Below are positions 9,967 through 21,240 of a stretch of 64,000 nucleotides of DNA, in pieces. The stretch comes from Mytilus trossulus. Lineage: Eukaryota > Mollusca > Bivalvia > Mytilida > Mytilidae. Below the pieces are notes generated by a model that was given only the letters and a program-made list of their open reading frames with translations, was not told the origin of the DNA and searched no databases. Position 1 is the first letter of the stretch. The number at the start of each line of letters is the position of its first letter. A program made the translations under genes and the position numbers. The stretch covers positions 36,805,578-36,869,577 of the forward strand of contig NC_086378.1 of assembly GCF_036588685.1 (NCBI RefSeq), given 5' to 3'.

Positions 9967-12900
9967 TCAATTGTCAAAATCTTCATCAGGTTTTCTATGA
10001 CAACAACATAGTTGACAGAACCACTGTCGAAAGCTCGTGAATCCATTGTTAGGTTTGGATTGAAAGTCAACTTCAATATCTATTGCAGATTCTTTTGTAT
10101 TACTTGTAATCGTTGAAACATGTATTTCTTCTAATACTGATGAAAAGAATGGCTTTAAATGTGGTCTTGGGGTTTCTTCTGTGTCACTTAAACTAATACT
10201 GAACCATTCACTGTCTGTCGTCCTTGATGTGTCTGGTATATCTAAAAGAAAATGATACTTTATTAACATGGGAACAGTGAAAGGACATTTTTTTAAATGA
10301 TCGATTTTTAAATTACAATCTCATTATCAATCATAACAAAATACTTTGGGTGTTAGGGTTGAGTACATAATTGTTATATTTGAAAAAAATAAAATTGTAT
10401 TCAAAATTTCAGTTATGTTTTTTTTTTTTTTTTTTTTTTTTATAAGTTTTTAAAAATGAGTGACATTAGTGGTGATATCCAGCAAGCCACCAAGGTTATA
10501 AAATAGCACTGTCTGTAGATAGAAAAGGGTGATTTGATATAATTTACCTTCATCCTCTATGTTGTCATCCAATGTCGACAAATCTAACTTTAGTTCTTCC
10601 TTTAAAGCAAGCTGTTTATCAATGATGTCTTTTGTTGAAGGCTTGCTTCTCTGAAAAAGAGTCAAATTAAGTATTATAATGTCCGTTTATGCTTTTCATG
10701 ATATAAAAAAATGGGAGTTTCTGTTTTAAAAGACCACCCAGTGATTTAATAGAAAAAAATATGCGTTTATTGAAATTGTAATTTTGACATTTTGTTTCAG
10801 TATGAATCAGGCTTGAATCAGGCTTAAATCCGGCTTATAGACAGCGTCTCACCAGTAAATTTGAATCAATGCTGTAAAAAGTATTTCCGTCTGTTACTGA
10901 AATTATATTTTATAACAACACCAATATACTTTACCTTAAATACTTTATTGGCTATCCGTTGAAGATATCCCATTTTATTTGGAACAATTTCACTAACTTC
11001 AGATCCGTCCAGTTCTTCTAAAAAGCAAAGCAAATTGTTTCTCAATTATAAACATGAAAATTGAATATTGAAACACAAACACTTAGCTTAATTGGTTTTC
11101 TAACGGCAAACTCATTATTTCAGTGATTTTCGTTTTGATATTATATTTTAAATTTCCCTTTTTTTATTTCACCAGCTCTTAAATTTTTCTTTTACTTTTT
11201 TTTATTTTCCATTATGTTCAGCAAGATTTATGAAAGATAGTACATGTTTCATATTATCAATTTCTCCGACGGTTTTCAACCCAAATTTCTGAAACACAAA
11301 TGTTGAAGTTATGTACCAGCTGTCATGGAATTGTTTGAGGATTTTCGGCATGTTTCCAGACTTTTTCATCAAAATTTATGAAAGAGGGTACAAATCTTTT
11401 TTTTTAGATACGATAACAGGGTAACACAAAAAAAAATACTTGTTTAAATAACATCGAAACAATTATTATGTTTGATTTGTAAGTGATATTTTCCTTTTTT
11501 GGCACGTAATTTGTTTATATTTCCATGTATGTTCATTGGCCTTTTTTTTTTAAATCTCATACTTAATTTCTATATGTGCTTACTTTCGATTGCTACATTC
11601 CACGTGTCTGTCATTTGGAAGCTTTGGTAATTGGTATGCTGTTCTCTCAAAAATGAGTGTATTCTTTCTTCTTTTGCCGGTGAAAGGAATGGTCCGGTTT
11701 GTCTTTTCTCTGTTTGTTCTTCATTAAAAAGCAGTCCTTGTGGTGAAGTACAAGCCTTTTCTCTACTGTTCTTTGGCTGTCAACAAAAACAAAATATATG
11801 AAGATATGAAAATTACGAAAAGATTACAGTTTTGACATCTACGCACAATATTGAGACAGGTCATTTTAAAAACAATTGAGCAAAATATCAAATAAACCTT
11901 TATGATTGATGGGACGGTTACTTTAGGAAACACTACTGTATCTATAGTGTTAAATAGCGAATTTTTTTTTTGTAAAAAAAACTCGGACAATAAAGTGGAA
12001 GAAACATGCATTGAAAACAACAATGTATTTACCTCCTGGGGAAAACGCCGAAGTGAGTCAAGATCAGTGGCTGGTTTCCAGAACTCTTCAAATTGTGTCT
12101 TTATCTTTTCTTGTTCTCTTGTTATCCTTTTTCTCTCCTTTTCTTCTTTAACTTTCTTTTCTCTGGCAAATGCTTCAACAACTTTATCGTATTCAGCATC
12201 TCTGACGGATTTGTAAAAAGCAGCACATTCGTCGTCGTCTGTTATTTCTTTGGTTGAAATCCTCTGTTTTTCTTCTCTTACTATCCCTTTTCTCTCTCTT
12301 TCTTCTTGGATGATCTTCTCTCTGGCATATGCGTCAACAAGTTTATTGTATTCAGCATCTCTGACAGATTTGTAAAAAGCAGCACATTCGTCGCCGTCTG
12401 CTGTGTCTTTGGTAGAAATTATCTTTTCTTCTTCTCTTACTATCCTTTTTCTCTCTCTTTCTTCTTGGATGATCTTTTCTCTGGCATATGCGTCAACCAG
12501 TCTATTGTATTCAGCATCTCTGACGGATTTGTAAAAAGCAGCACATTCGTCGACGTCTGTTATGTCTTTGGTAGAAATTATCTTTTCTTCTTTTCTTACT
12601 CTTACAATCCTATTTCTCTCCTTCTCTTCTTTGATAATATTTTCTCTCGCATATGCTTCAACAAGTTTATCGTATTCAGAATCTCTGACGGATTTGTAAA
12701 AAGCAGCACATTCGTCGCCGTCTTTTATGTCTTTGGTAGAAATTATCTTTTCTTCTTCTTTTACTGTCCGATTTCTCTCCTTTTCATCTTGGATTATCTT
12801 TTCTCTGGCATATGCGTCAACAAGTTTATTGTATTCAGCATCTCTGACGGATTTGTAAAAAGCAGCACATTTATCGTGGTCTGTTATTATTTCTTCTCTT

Positions 12901-12972
12901 TTGCTCAAAGGTATTTCAGTCTCGTTACAGTTAACTACTTGTGAACCAAACATAATGTTAGCTTCCATTTCA
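9967..12972 (-). CDS. Five-exon gene for a repeat-helix protein with C-terminal Cys cluster
   Basis: Coding exons on the minus strand, in transcript order: 12968-12033, 11776-11584, 11017-10935, 10650-10548, 10241-9967. All donors are GT (GTAAAT, GTAAGC, GTAAAG, GTAAAT) and all acceptors AG. Phases 0, 1, 0, 1 join with no stop, giving 1590 nt and 529 aa. Exon 1 encodes five copies of a 52-55 aa repeat with core ECAAFYKSVRDAEYNKLVDA followed by long Glu/Lys/Arg runs, starting near residues 34, 87, 142, 194 and 248. These should form charged single helices or coiled coils. The rest is polar and probably disordered. The C-terminus holds FRQWFCQLCCCHRK, a cysteine cluster next to aromatics that could be palmitoylated. 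There is no signal peptide or membrane span. An AG acceptor four bases before the ATG implies a 5' UTR intron. I do not recognise the family, so function is open. Confidence 0.78.
10419..10441. repeat. Poly-T tract in an intron
   Basis: A run of about 23 T (A on the coding strand) in the last intron of the five-exon gene. Confidence 0.8.
12090..12900 (-). repeat. Coding tandem repeat, unit about 159 bp, five copies
   Basis: On the plus strand each unit contains TCTCTGACGGATTTGTAAAA followed by AGCAGCACATTCGTCG. Units differ by whole codons (156 to 165 bp), so the frame is kept. They encode the five helical repeats of the minus-strand gene. The plus-strand frames through this array are shadows. 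Confidence 0.9.
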
Positions 12973-13529
12973 CTGAAAATAAAAACCAGGAGTATTCAGA
13001 ATTAATGTTACGGCGTTCAGAAAATTAGGCTCATTCAATAGAATATATGAATTATAGCGAAAAGGGCATTCTCATAGGGGACAGAAAGACACACTGAATA
13101 ATCTTCTTCTTTTCTTCAAAATTGGTAAATCCGGATGTCGAACATTTTTAATTTACTGAAGTAATATACATTCCTATAGTGTTTAAATCTTAAATAAAAA
13201 ATAGTTTTTACATTCTGAAGTCAGTCTAGAAAATAACGTTTGTCAAAATATAGTAGCGCATAGTAATGGTCTTGAATACCTACCTGAAAGCAACTTGGAA
13301 TAATGACACCATTAAACTACGAATATTCCAATTTATACTGTTATTATCGGTCTCCATTTTGATTCTAAAAAAAAAGAGATTTGGAATTGTTACAGAAAGA
13401 ATTATTTATTCGTTTTTTTTTATATTTTGCCTTACTTGTTGTAATTAATTATCTCTCTTTCTCTCACCCTCACTCTGTCTTTCATATGTCTTAATTTTTT
13501 CACCTGATCAAACAACTCATTGTGTTGTT
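12973..13529. other. Presumed 5' UTR intron of the five-exon gene, proximal part
   Basis: The acceptor (TTTTCAG on the minus strand) ends at 12973. The rest is AT-rich with no other element visible. Confidence 0.45.
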
Positions 13530-15061
13530 CATACTACGGGGCGCCGAATGGGACTCTTGTGGTTTTGTACTCAAAATTCAATTTTGTACGGACAAAAGTG
13601 ACTTTTGTTCAACAAAAATGAGTTCAGTTTAACAAAATTTGTATCATACTACTAATTTAAAATTTTGTCATACAAAATTATCTATCAGCGGACAAAAGTC
13701 ACTTTTGTCATAACAAAATTCATTTTTGTTACACAGAATTGAATTTTGTTACCTAATTTGAAAATTGGGCGACAAAAGTGAATTTTGTATTCAAATTAGT
13801 TAAGTTTGGTTTCTGTGAACTAATTTGCATACAAAATCGACTTTTGTTACACAAAATTGACTTTTGTCACACAAAATTGACTTTTGTTACACAAAATTGA
13901 CTTTTGTTACACAAAATTGACTTTTGTCTCAACAAAATTGACAAAATTGACTTTTGTCTCAACAAAATTGACAAAATTGACTTTTGTCTCAACAAAATTG
14001 ACTTTTGTGAGACAAAATTGACCAATGTGAGACAAAATTGACCAATGTGCGACAAAATTGACTTTTGTCTCAACAAAATTGAATTTTGTCTCAACAAAAT
14101 TGACAAAATTGAATTTTGTCTCAACAAAATTGACAAAATTGAATTTTGTCTCAACAAAATTGACAAAATTGAATTTTGTCTCAACAAAATTGATTTTTGT
14201 CTCACGAAAGTCAATTTTGTCTCACGAAAGTCAATTTTGTCTCATAAAAGTCAATTTTGTTGTTACAAAATTGAATTTTGTCGTCACAAAAATGAATTTT
14301 GTCGTCACAAAAATGAATTTTGTCGTCACAAAATTGACTTTTGTCTCAACAAAATTGACAAAATTGACTTTTGTCTCAACAAAATTAACAAAATTGACTT
14401 TTGTCTCAACAAAATTGACAAAATTGATTTTTGTCTCAACAAAATTGACAAAATTGACTTTTGTCTCACCAAAATTAACAAAATTGACTTTTGTCTCAAC
14501 AAAATTGACAAAATTGATTTTTGTCTCAACAAAATTGACAAAATTCACTTTTGTCTCAACAAAATTTACAAAATTGACAAAATTGATTTTTGTCTCAACA
14601 AAATTGACAAAATTCACTTTTGTCTCATCAAAATTAACAAAATTGACAAAATTGAATTTTGTCTCACAAAAGTTAATTTTGTCTCACAAAAGTTAATTTT
14701 GTCTCACAAAAGTTAATTTTGTCTAACAAAATTGAATCTTACCTCACACAATTGACTTTTGTGATTTAATTTCCATATCAGGTAACAAAAGTCAATTGTG
14801 TATGCAAATATGTTTATATTTGCATACCTTTTAGACAAAATTGACTTTTGTCATGACAAATATGAATTTTGTCTACAAAAATGAATTTTGTAATGACAAA
14901 AATGAATTTTGTCTACACAAATGAATTTTGTCATCACAAAATTGAAGTTCTCACAAAACAAGTCTGTAGCACATAGTTTTGTAAGACAAAAATGATTTTG
15001 TTATGACAAAATTGAATTTTGTACAAAACCATAAGAGTCCCATTCGGCGCCCCGTACATAC
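13530..15061. mobile_element. 1.5-kb TIR element with self-complementary tandem interior
   Basis: The element spans 13535-15056 and is flanked by a CATAC direct repeat on both sides. Both ends carry GGGGCGCCGAATGGGACTC as an inverted repeat that extends into TT(G/A)TGGTTTTGTAC. The interior is almost entirely short words such as ACAAAATTGA and TTTTGTC in alternating orientation, arranged as about 27-30 bp units (ACAAAATTGACTTTTGTCTC), so nearly every segment can pair with its neighbour. Reading frames up to 223 codons in it (FVSTKLTK or FCLNKIDK repeats) are artefacts of the period. It has no transposase, so it is non-autonomous; 5-bp duplications are seen in several DNA transposon groups and I do not assign a superfamily. 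It probably lies in the 5' UTR intron of the minus-strand gene. Confidence 0.85.
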
Positions 15062-15118
15062 GACCTATTTCTCTTTCAAGCAGTATCTCCATGTTTTTTA
15101 GTATGAATAGAAACTTAC

Positions 15119-15300
15119 CAAGTTGTTCTTGGTTGCTGAATCTCGGGCAAATGGTTATATACGTTTAGAATCGTTGAAAAAAGCGTGTACACTGCTGAAG
15201 GCAAGTTAACAAACTGGCGACGTTGCCAAAGAAATATCAGAATTATGACGTTTAGACGTCAAGGATCATGTGACATAGTTTTTATCGACCGAGGTTTAGC
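15119..15300 (-). promoter_or_regulatory. Candidate proximal promoter and first exon, block 1
   Basis: On the minus strand a TATATAA word (about 15157) precedes a CTTG|GTAAGT donor at 15119. About 127 bases upstream of that donor is TGACGTTTAGACGTCA (15246-15261), an inverted ACGT-core site, next to an ATCATGTG E-box and GTTGCCA. The same order of motifs occurs in block 2. Use as a first exon of the five-exon gene is inferred. Confidence 0.4.
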
Positions 15301-15481
15301 TGTAAATTATTCCTATTCTAAGAGCATCAATAGCAATAGTATGATTTTTACAGCAGTTTTCAAGGGTTTCCACTGCCTCCATGTTAAGTTGACGCAAGAT
15401 AAATTTTGTCATTCTTTAAGGTTTATTTTGGCTATGTTGCCCCAACGTGTCCAAGTGTTTACATACATCATGATACATTGA

Positions 15482-15960
15482 AGCGATACTGTGGAAGGTT
15501 AATCCAGAAAAGCGCTTCGGACGCACGATTCTTATAAAGTGTTCGTCAAATTTCCACTAGTATTAACTATGCTTACTTGTGTTAACTTATTACATTTGAA
15601 TTATATGCACAATATATTGCTAGATAAACCTTTATAATTATTTTGTATGTCTTTGATGCACTTCCAAGCCAATTGTACACAATTTTACATATATTAATCA
15701 AATTTCAATATACCAGCAATAAAAACAAACAACAACTTTGAAGCCTGGCTGCCTTAACTTGGATGATTGGAATAATATACTAATTGTACTTGCGTCAGAA
15801 AAAAAATCAGTCCAATATTGCAATGTTGTGTAAAATTGAGATCGAAGAAACAAAAAACTTGTTAAAAAAGTTTACAGGACAAACACATCAATAATGTTCG
15901 CTTATTTTCATTTAGAGTTGCCTTACTGCGGAAAATGACGCTTAAAACTAAAGAAAAAGT
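15482..15960. other. Non-coding stretch between the two candidate promoters
   Basis: AT-rich with no recognised element. Confidence 0.35.
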
Positions 15961-15965
15961 CTTAC

Positions 15966-16145
15966 CTGACAACGAGATCCCTACAATCTTCACAAAATTC
16001 AATTTCAGATATTCAGGCGTATAAAAGCAGCAGTCAGATAGATAGCAACGTTCTACTCTGATACAAGGTTGCCAGAGAGGTTTATGACGTTTCGACGTTA
16101 AATATCATGTGGTAACGTTTGCGTTAACTGATTGGTGCTGCATGG
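15966..16145 (-). promoter_or_regulatory. Candidate distal promoter and first exon, block 2
   Basis: The minus strand has a GTCAG|GTAAGA donor at 15966, and 119 bases upstream is TGACGTTTCGACGTTA (16085-16100), with ATCATGTG and GTTGCCA in the same order and nearly the same spacing as in block 1. This suggests a duplicated promoter giving alternative first exons. The direction and target gene are inferred. Confidence 0.4.
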
Positions 16146-18160
16146 ACTTTAATCAATCCAACCAATGATCACTAATGCGAGTCTTGGTGGATATTGCCGA
16201 TTGGTAGTATTAATTTTACTTTGTCAATGGAACATAAGTAAGATAATGTACCGGAAAACGGAGTTTGGAAATACGAAGACCGCTTTCTTGCTTCTCAAAT
16301 GTGTAGGCTTGATTCTTGTACATTTTTATTTTACAAATTTACCCAAAGTACTACTAATCTTATGTTTTACCTTATGTCGATTTTAGTACATTTCTGTACT
16401 TTGATATTCATGTTTCTTTCGTAAAAAGGAAACGCTATAGATTAAGCGTTGAATATAATTATCTGCATAAAAGTGATTGTCATTTGAACTTGACACACAA
16501 GTGATACAGGACACACTCTCGTTGTTTCAAAGACATTACGGTAATGAAATACATTAAAAAAAAATGGGAACTCTTTTGACAGTCTAGGGAAAACCTGGTC
16601 AATTTATTAGTTGGAATTAGCTTTGGCTGACTAGCGTGCAGTAACGGCGATAACGCTTAGGAACCTTGACTTAGTGTTTGGTTTTTTCCCCGTTTGGTAA
16701 GGTGTAGTTTTTATTTGTGAGCTTAGTGGTGTTCTGGTGAATTTCCAACTGGTTTTTACAGTTGGATTTTTTTCTACTTTTAAAGCATTTTTAATAGTAC
16801 AACCACATTCTGTGTCAGCTGTTTCAATATATAAGCATGTAACTAAGTATATTTGTCGTTGGTATTCGTTTTTTCTCGAATCAGGCTGTTATTTTTTCTG
16901 GTTTCCTCTTTTGAATTGTTCCTGAACGGTTTGTCATACTGGTGCTTTTTATAGCTAACTACACGATATAGGTGTTGCTTATTATTGAAGGTAATTCTGT
17001 CAGTTCATGTCAGTTTGACTCTAATGAATATATAGTTGGCTCATTGGCAATCGTACTATAGTTTTCTTTATTTTCATATTCTTAGATAAAACAAATCTCA
17101 AGGTAAAAGAACATTGTGTAGCCGAAAAGCTTTCGAAGCAATTTGAATGGTGCAATCACTTCTGCATTATTTAATCATTTTTATATTAGCAGAAAATGAA
17201 TAAGATGAAAACTTCTGCACACGTTTACGTGTGTGAAACAGAACTATGAGACAGCAAAAGAGAGGCGAAAGATACGAAAGGGAAATCTCCGCTGTCATCT
17301 GTGAAATGGACATTCCATAGCGGCCAACCAAAATACGCAATATGGATCTTTGACAATTGGCGATTTAAACTTATCATAATGATAGCGAGATATCAGTATT
17401 GTGATAAAAGTTTTTCATTCGTTGAATACTAGCGAACAAATGAATGAACTGTTTAATAATTGATCTTTTATTTGAAAAAAACGACACAGCAATGATGAGA
17501 CGCTTGCATAAATTTAAACAGGGAAATATGTGTCCCTCACCCCCTAAACTCAAGTGTTATAATAATAACTAGCCCACTTTTGTGTTAATGCAAGAGTGTA
17601 CTACACGCTGAAATGTCTTACCTGCTTTACTGACCATAATTAAGTTAATGTTGAAAGTATCTAAAATTAAGGTTTTACTACAAATATCACAACACTCAAC
17701 ATTATGGGTGATCGATGACAATAAGGTTACGGTCAGATAACCCCCTGTAGATATGTGCACCTTACAATAATTTCATGCATCAAATATTCTTTAACCTTTG
17801 CTTATAGCATGAGAGAAACAAACCAATCTCATAAATTTATCACTGTCCAAACCTCCTTTATTCCATAAAAAAACATGTTAGCTTTAGATGTGTTTTAGGA
17901 ATTTGTCATCAATTTTTTCGTATGTTGAGGCTTTTCAGATTTTCCCTCAACATCGTGTTGTTTATATCAAAGGACGTTAAACAACTTCTAACTGTGTATT
18001 TAAATAAGCATCGCCTACTGGATTATATGGAATATACAGGATCTCCACGCGGTTGCTTTTATCCAATCATATCCATAGAAATGTATAAGAGGTAACGATA
18101 AATGGTTCTATGCGATTAAAAGTGTCACATTTAGTAGTGTAACAATCCAGGAAGAGAGGA
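16146..18160. other. Non-coding stretch with repeat debris
   Basis: Contains a diverged reverse family A fragment at about 16930-17090 (TTTTTATAGCTAACTACACG and CTCATTGGCAATCGTAC). No supported gene. Confidence 0.4.
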
Positions 18161-18164
18161 CTGG

Positions 18165-18260
18165 ACTGGGGTCCCAAGTCAGGAACCTGATGTTCAGTGA
18201 TTGTCTGTCGTTTGGTGATGTGGTTCATAAATGTTTCTCGTTTTTTACATGTAGAATTAA
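18165..18260 (-). repeat. Family A dispersed repeat, reverse fragment
   Basis: CCCAAGTCAGGAACCTGATG followed by GATGTGGTTCATAAATG and TTTCTCGTTTTTTACATG matches the distal part of family A (compare 26777-26850). Confidence 0.75.
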
Positions 18261-19480
18261 ATTCATAACAGTGTGGTCGACGGTAAAACGTTTGTTAGTA
18301 ATTTTACTGAAAAATTCACCTATAACTTGTTTGTCGTTGGCGATGATTTTAAAGCTCACTCAGTCTATCAGAGGCCTTCAAGTGGGGATTTAAATAATCA
18401 CTTGTTAACACATTTTGATACATAAAATGAAACTTTCTTTTCACAAATCATTTCATAAGGAATTTGTTTTAAATAAATGTTTTGCCATCACTTACTACAG
18501 TTTCACTTTTTAGAATGATAATGTCAGAGCTGATATCAATAAATAATGATAAAAAAAAGTTTATTTATTATAAAAAAAAACCCAACTTTTAAGTAATGGG
18601 GACCCGCGTTATTTCACAAAATATCTTATTGATTAAGAGAACAAAATCATTTAAGAGTGACCTTCTATTTATTCAATGCTAACCATGTGGGCTTTGTTTG
18701 TGAAGAGTTCCAGATGACAAAAAAAAAAAAAAATTTTTGTTGTTATTATAAACCATAAATCGATCCGTTCATTCAGATATTTGTCAATTTGTCTTGGCTC
18801 TTAAGTCCAACACAAAAATTTTCACGAAATTGGTATTTTTCTTACAAAAATACATTCATGTAATGTATTCTTTTGATGGAGAATGAATGTTGCACCTTAT
18901 TTTATTTTTTGTCGTTTTTTGGTGTTTGTATCATTGACGTATAAGACAACCTGACACCCCTTCATTCAAAAACCTACGAGATGGCATTCATGACAAAATA
19001 ACTAAATTAAACTTACAGCAGAAGAGAGATAATGAACACCTCATTTATAGTCTACTAAAGATCGAAGTCACTGGTCTTTTTAAAAATGATGTAAACTTAT
19101 AAAGGAAAGAACAAACAAAACAGTTCGAATATTTATATTGGAAAAAGTAACGGGGTGTAAATTATAACAATTATTTTATTTCAATTGATAATGAAACTGT
19201 TGAATTATTTCCGCTGCGAGCAAATTTTTACTTTTGGTCGTATTTGAAATTCAATATTAATCTTGTATTCTTGTTGGAAGTTGCACTGTGTAGTTTATAC
19301 GCTTGTATTTTTTTATGCCACACAAATCCAACACAGACAAAAAAATGGTAGGTTTAAGAAATGATTGATACAAACTATACTTTATTGTTGTTTTAACATG
19401 GGTAGGCATTATATTCATGATTATTTTTGCCCGATGTACGCCGTACTCTCCTAAACAAATAAATGAACAACAATTAATAA
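18261..19480. other. Non-coding stretch, nothing recognised
   Basis: AT-rich with homopolymer runs (for example about 18719-18733) and no gene-like frame. Confidence 0.35.
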
Positions 19481-19530
19481 ACATACAAGACTTCCAAAGG
19501 CCAGAGGCTCCTTACTTGGGACAGGAGGAA
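19480..19530 (+). repeat. Dispersed mussel repeat (family E), tail
   Basis: ACAAGACTTCCAAAGGCCAG followed by AGGCTCCTTACTTGGGACAG, the 3' end shared by several mussel repeats. Confidence 0.6.
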
Positions 19531-19759
19531 CAAATGCGTCCTGTATGATTTTGTAAATAAATGCATCTTTTAAAAATAGTCGAAAACAAAATTTTCTGTC
19601 CAATGGAAAAGTCGAGGCCAAAAAAAGATGAACGATGCATTAAAGAAACATAGAAGCTGGTTGCAAAAGTTGACGACAAGATCTATTTACAACTTGAGTA
19701 TGGCCTTATACTATTAACCTGAAATAAATATATTTATAGTAATTCCCTTGATACGAATA

Positions 19760-19830
19760 CATGTTGTCTTGGGCTTGTTTTGCTCTTTGGTTGGGTTGTT
19801 GTCTCTACGACAATTCAATTCTCATTCTTA
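19760..19830 (-). repeat. Family E dispersed repeat, reverse fragment
   Basis: GGTTGTTGTCTCTACGACAA followed by TTCAATTCTCATTC is the reverse of the head seen at 8556-8605. Confidence 0.55.
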
Positions 19831-19860
19831 TCATAGATATAACTGCATGTAAAAAAAAGA

Positions 19861-20010
19861 ATGTGTGGTGTGATAGACAATCATACAAATTCTTTCCAGA
19901 TACCAACAGGCGTTAGCAAACTATAGGCCCCCGTATGGCCTTCAACCAGTAGCGAAATACACACTTTATAGAATGAAAGCTTCAAGAGGTCTTGGCATGT
20001 AAAAACAAAC
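19861..20010 (+). repeat. Family A dispersed repeat, diverged copy
   Basis: Starts GTGTGGTGTGATAGACAATC and includes CCGTATGGCCTTCAACCAGT. Confidence 0.7.
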
Positions 20011-20344
20011 ACGAAAGTTGAGCGAGAGAAAAACAATAAGGATACCGCATGTAAATTGGAAAATGGTCCGCAATATTACTTTAGTCAACTCACTAAGTTT
20101 AAATTAAAGACCTGGCGACTTTTAGCCTTTTCAATGGATGTGATGTATGTTTAAAAAAATCATGGTTTGTTTAGACATTTAATTCAAGTCTTGGTTTTAA
20201 ATTATTTGCAAGTAAGTTTCAAGTATTTAAAACAAATTATCACTCACAGAAAGACGTCAAATCCATCAACAAAAGAAAAAAAAATGAATAGACGACCTAT
20301 AACTCAAAGAATATCATGTATGTGTTCGGGCCGTATGAGTATTT

Positions 20345-20364
20345 GGACCATACGCGTATGGTCC
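20345..20364. repeat. Perfect 20-bp palindrome
   Basis: GGACCATACGCGTATGGTCC reads the same on both strands. It is preceded by GGGCCGTATGAGTATTT, a diverged relative of the same half-site, so it may be part of a small repeat. Confidence 0.9.
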
Positions 20365-21029
20365 GGAACATAATTTATTTGCGATCACAAAATGCACGAA
20401 GTCGTCCATTTCTATGTAAATTTGGTCGATTTGAATATAAATAAGATGAATGCGTTTCTGTTGCCAAGTGTTTTTCACAAAGTAGTGGCAGTATAGCAGA
20501 ACAGTTTTACCAATACAATACCGTAAATGCATGCAAATTTCACAAGATTTAATCCAAATAGTTTCTTACTATCCAATAACTTTCAAGTACGAAAAAGACA
20601 GGACAGAAGTATATTTTGTCTATATGTTATGTATTTGCACAACTTTTGAAAGTGAATTATGCATTCGTTCTAAAATATTTTTTTAGACCAGATAAAAAAA
20701 GTTAAAAGATGACATTATTCGACAATCGCAATTGTTTAATAGCTTTCACGTCCGAAAAAGATAATCAATCAACACATGCATTGCAATTTTTAAAGCCAGT
20801 AAGTCATTCTTTTTTTCAAAACACAAATTCCTGATTAATATTTCGAATTATTTTATTAAGGCGTTGAGAACCTTTGGTGACCCCACAGTTTAAATGTCTA
20901 TACTAAGGACGTCGTGAGCAATGGGCGTTATAGACGAACGTTCACCTAATCTGTCCCAGTCAATGGGATATTAAAGTGCGCCAATCAATGTCCACAGCCA
21001 CACTGTTATGAATTCGATTCTTTATATAT
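20365..21029. other. Non-coding stretch, nothing recognised
   Basis: AT-rich. Two similar blocks (TTTCAAGTACGAAAAAGACA near 20581 and TTTCACGTCCGAAAAAGATA near 20743) suggest an old duplication. Confidence 0.4.
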
Positions 21030-21240
21030 AAGAACGTTAATTGTCCTGTTTGTATGATTTTACACTATATTATTTTTGTGGCCCTTTATAGCTGTTCGTT
21101 GTGAGCCAAGGCTCCGTGTTATTGACCGTACTACGGTCAATAACACGGAGCCTTGACTTTGATGGTTTTCAAATTATGACTTAGATGGTTTGTCTAATTG
21201 GCACTCATACCACATCTTCTTATATCTTTTTACGATACGA
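21030..21240 (-). repeat. Family A dispersed repeat, reverse copy with internal hairpin
   Basis: Shows GGCCCTTTATAGCTGTTCGT and the ACTCATACCACATCTTCTTA end. The middle carries a perfect inverted duplication (21107-21155) not present in other copies. Confidence 0.85.
21107..21155. repeat. Perfect inverted repeat, 24-bp arms, 1-base loop
   Basis: The left arm begins CAAGGCTCCGTGTTATTGAC and the right arm is its exact complement, separated by a single C. The left arm is ordinary family A sequence, so the right arm is a local inverted copy. Confidence 0.95.

Noticed and set aside
11902-12944. Plus-strand frames opposite the repeat-protein gene (104 and 212 codons)
   Set aside because: They are the antisense shadow of a five-times repeated coding unit. 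The minus strand has matching splice sites and phases; the plus strand has none.
14045-14716. Plus-strand frames of 223 and 212 codons, and minus-strand frames, with FCLNKIDK/FVSTKLTK-type repeats
   Set aside because: They are produced by a tandem array whose period is a multiple of three in several frames at once; all frames on both strands are open, so there is no coding signal.
13530-15061. The regular spacing of repeats suggested a CRISPR-like array
   Set aside because: The spacers are not unique, the words occur in both orientations, and the whole block has inverted ends and a target duplication in a eukaryotic genome.
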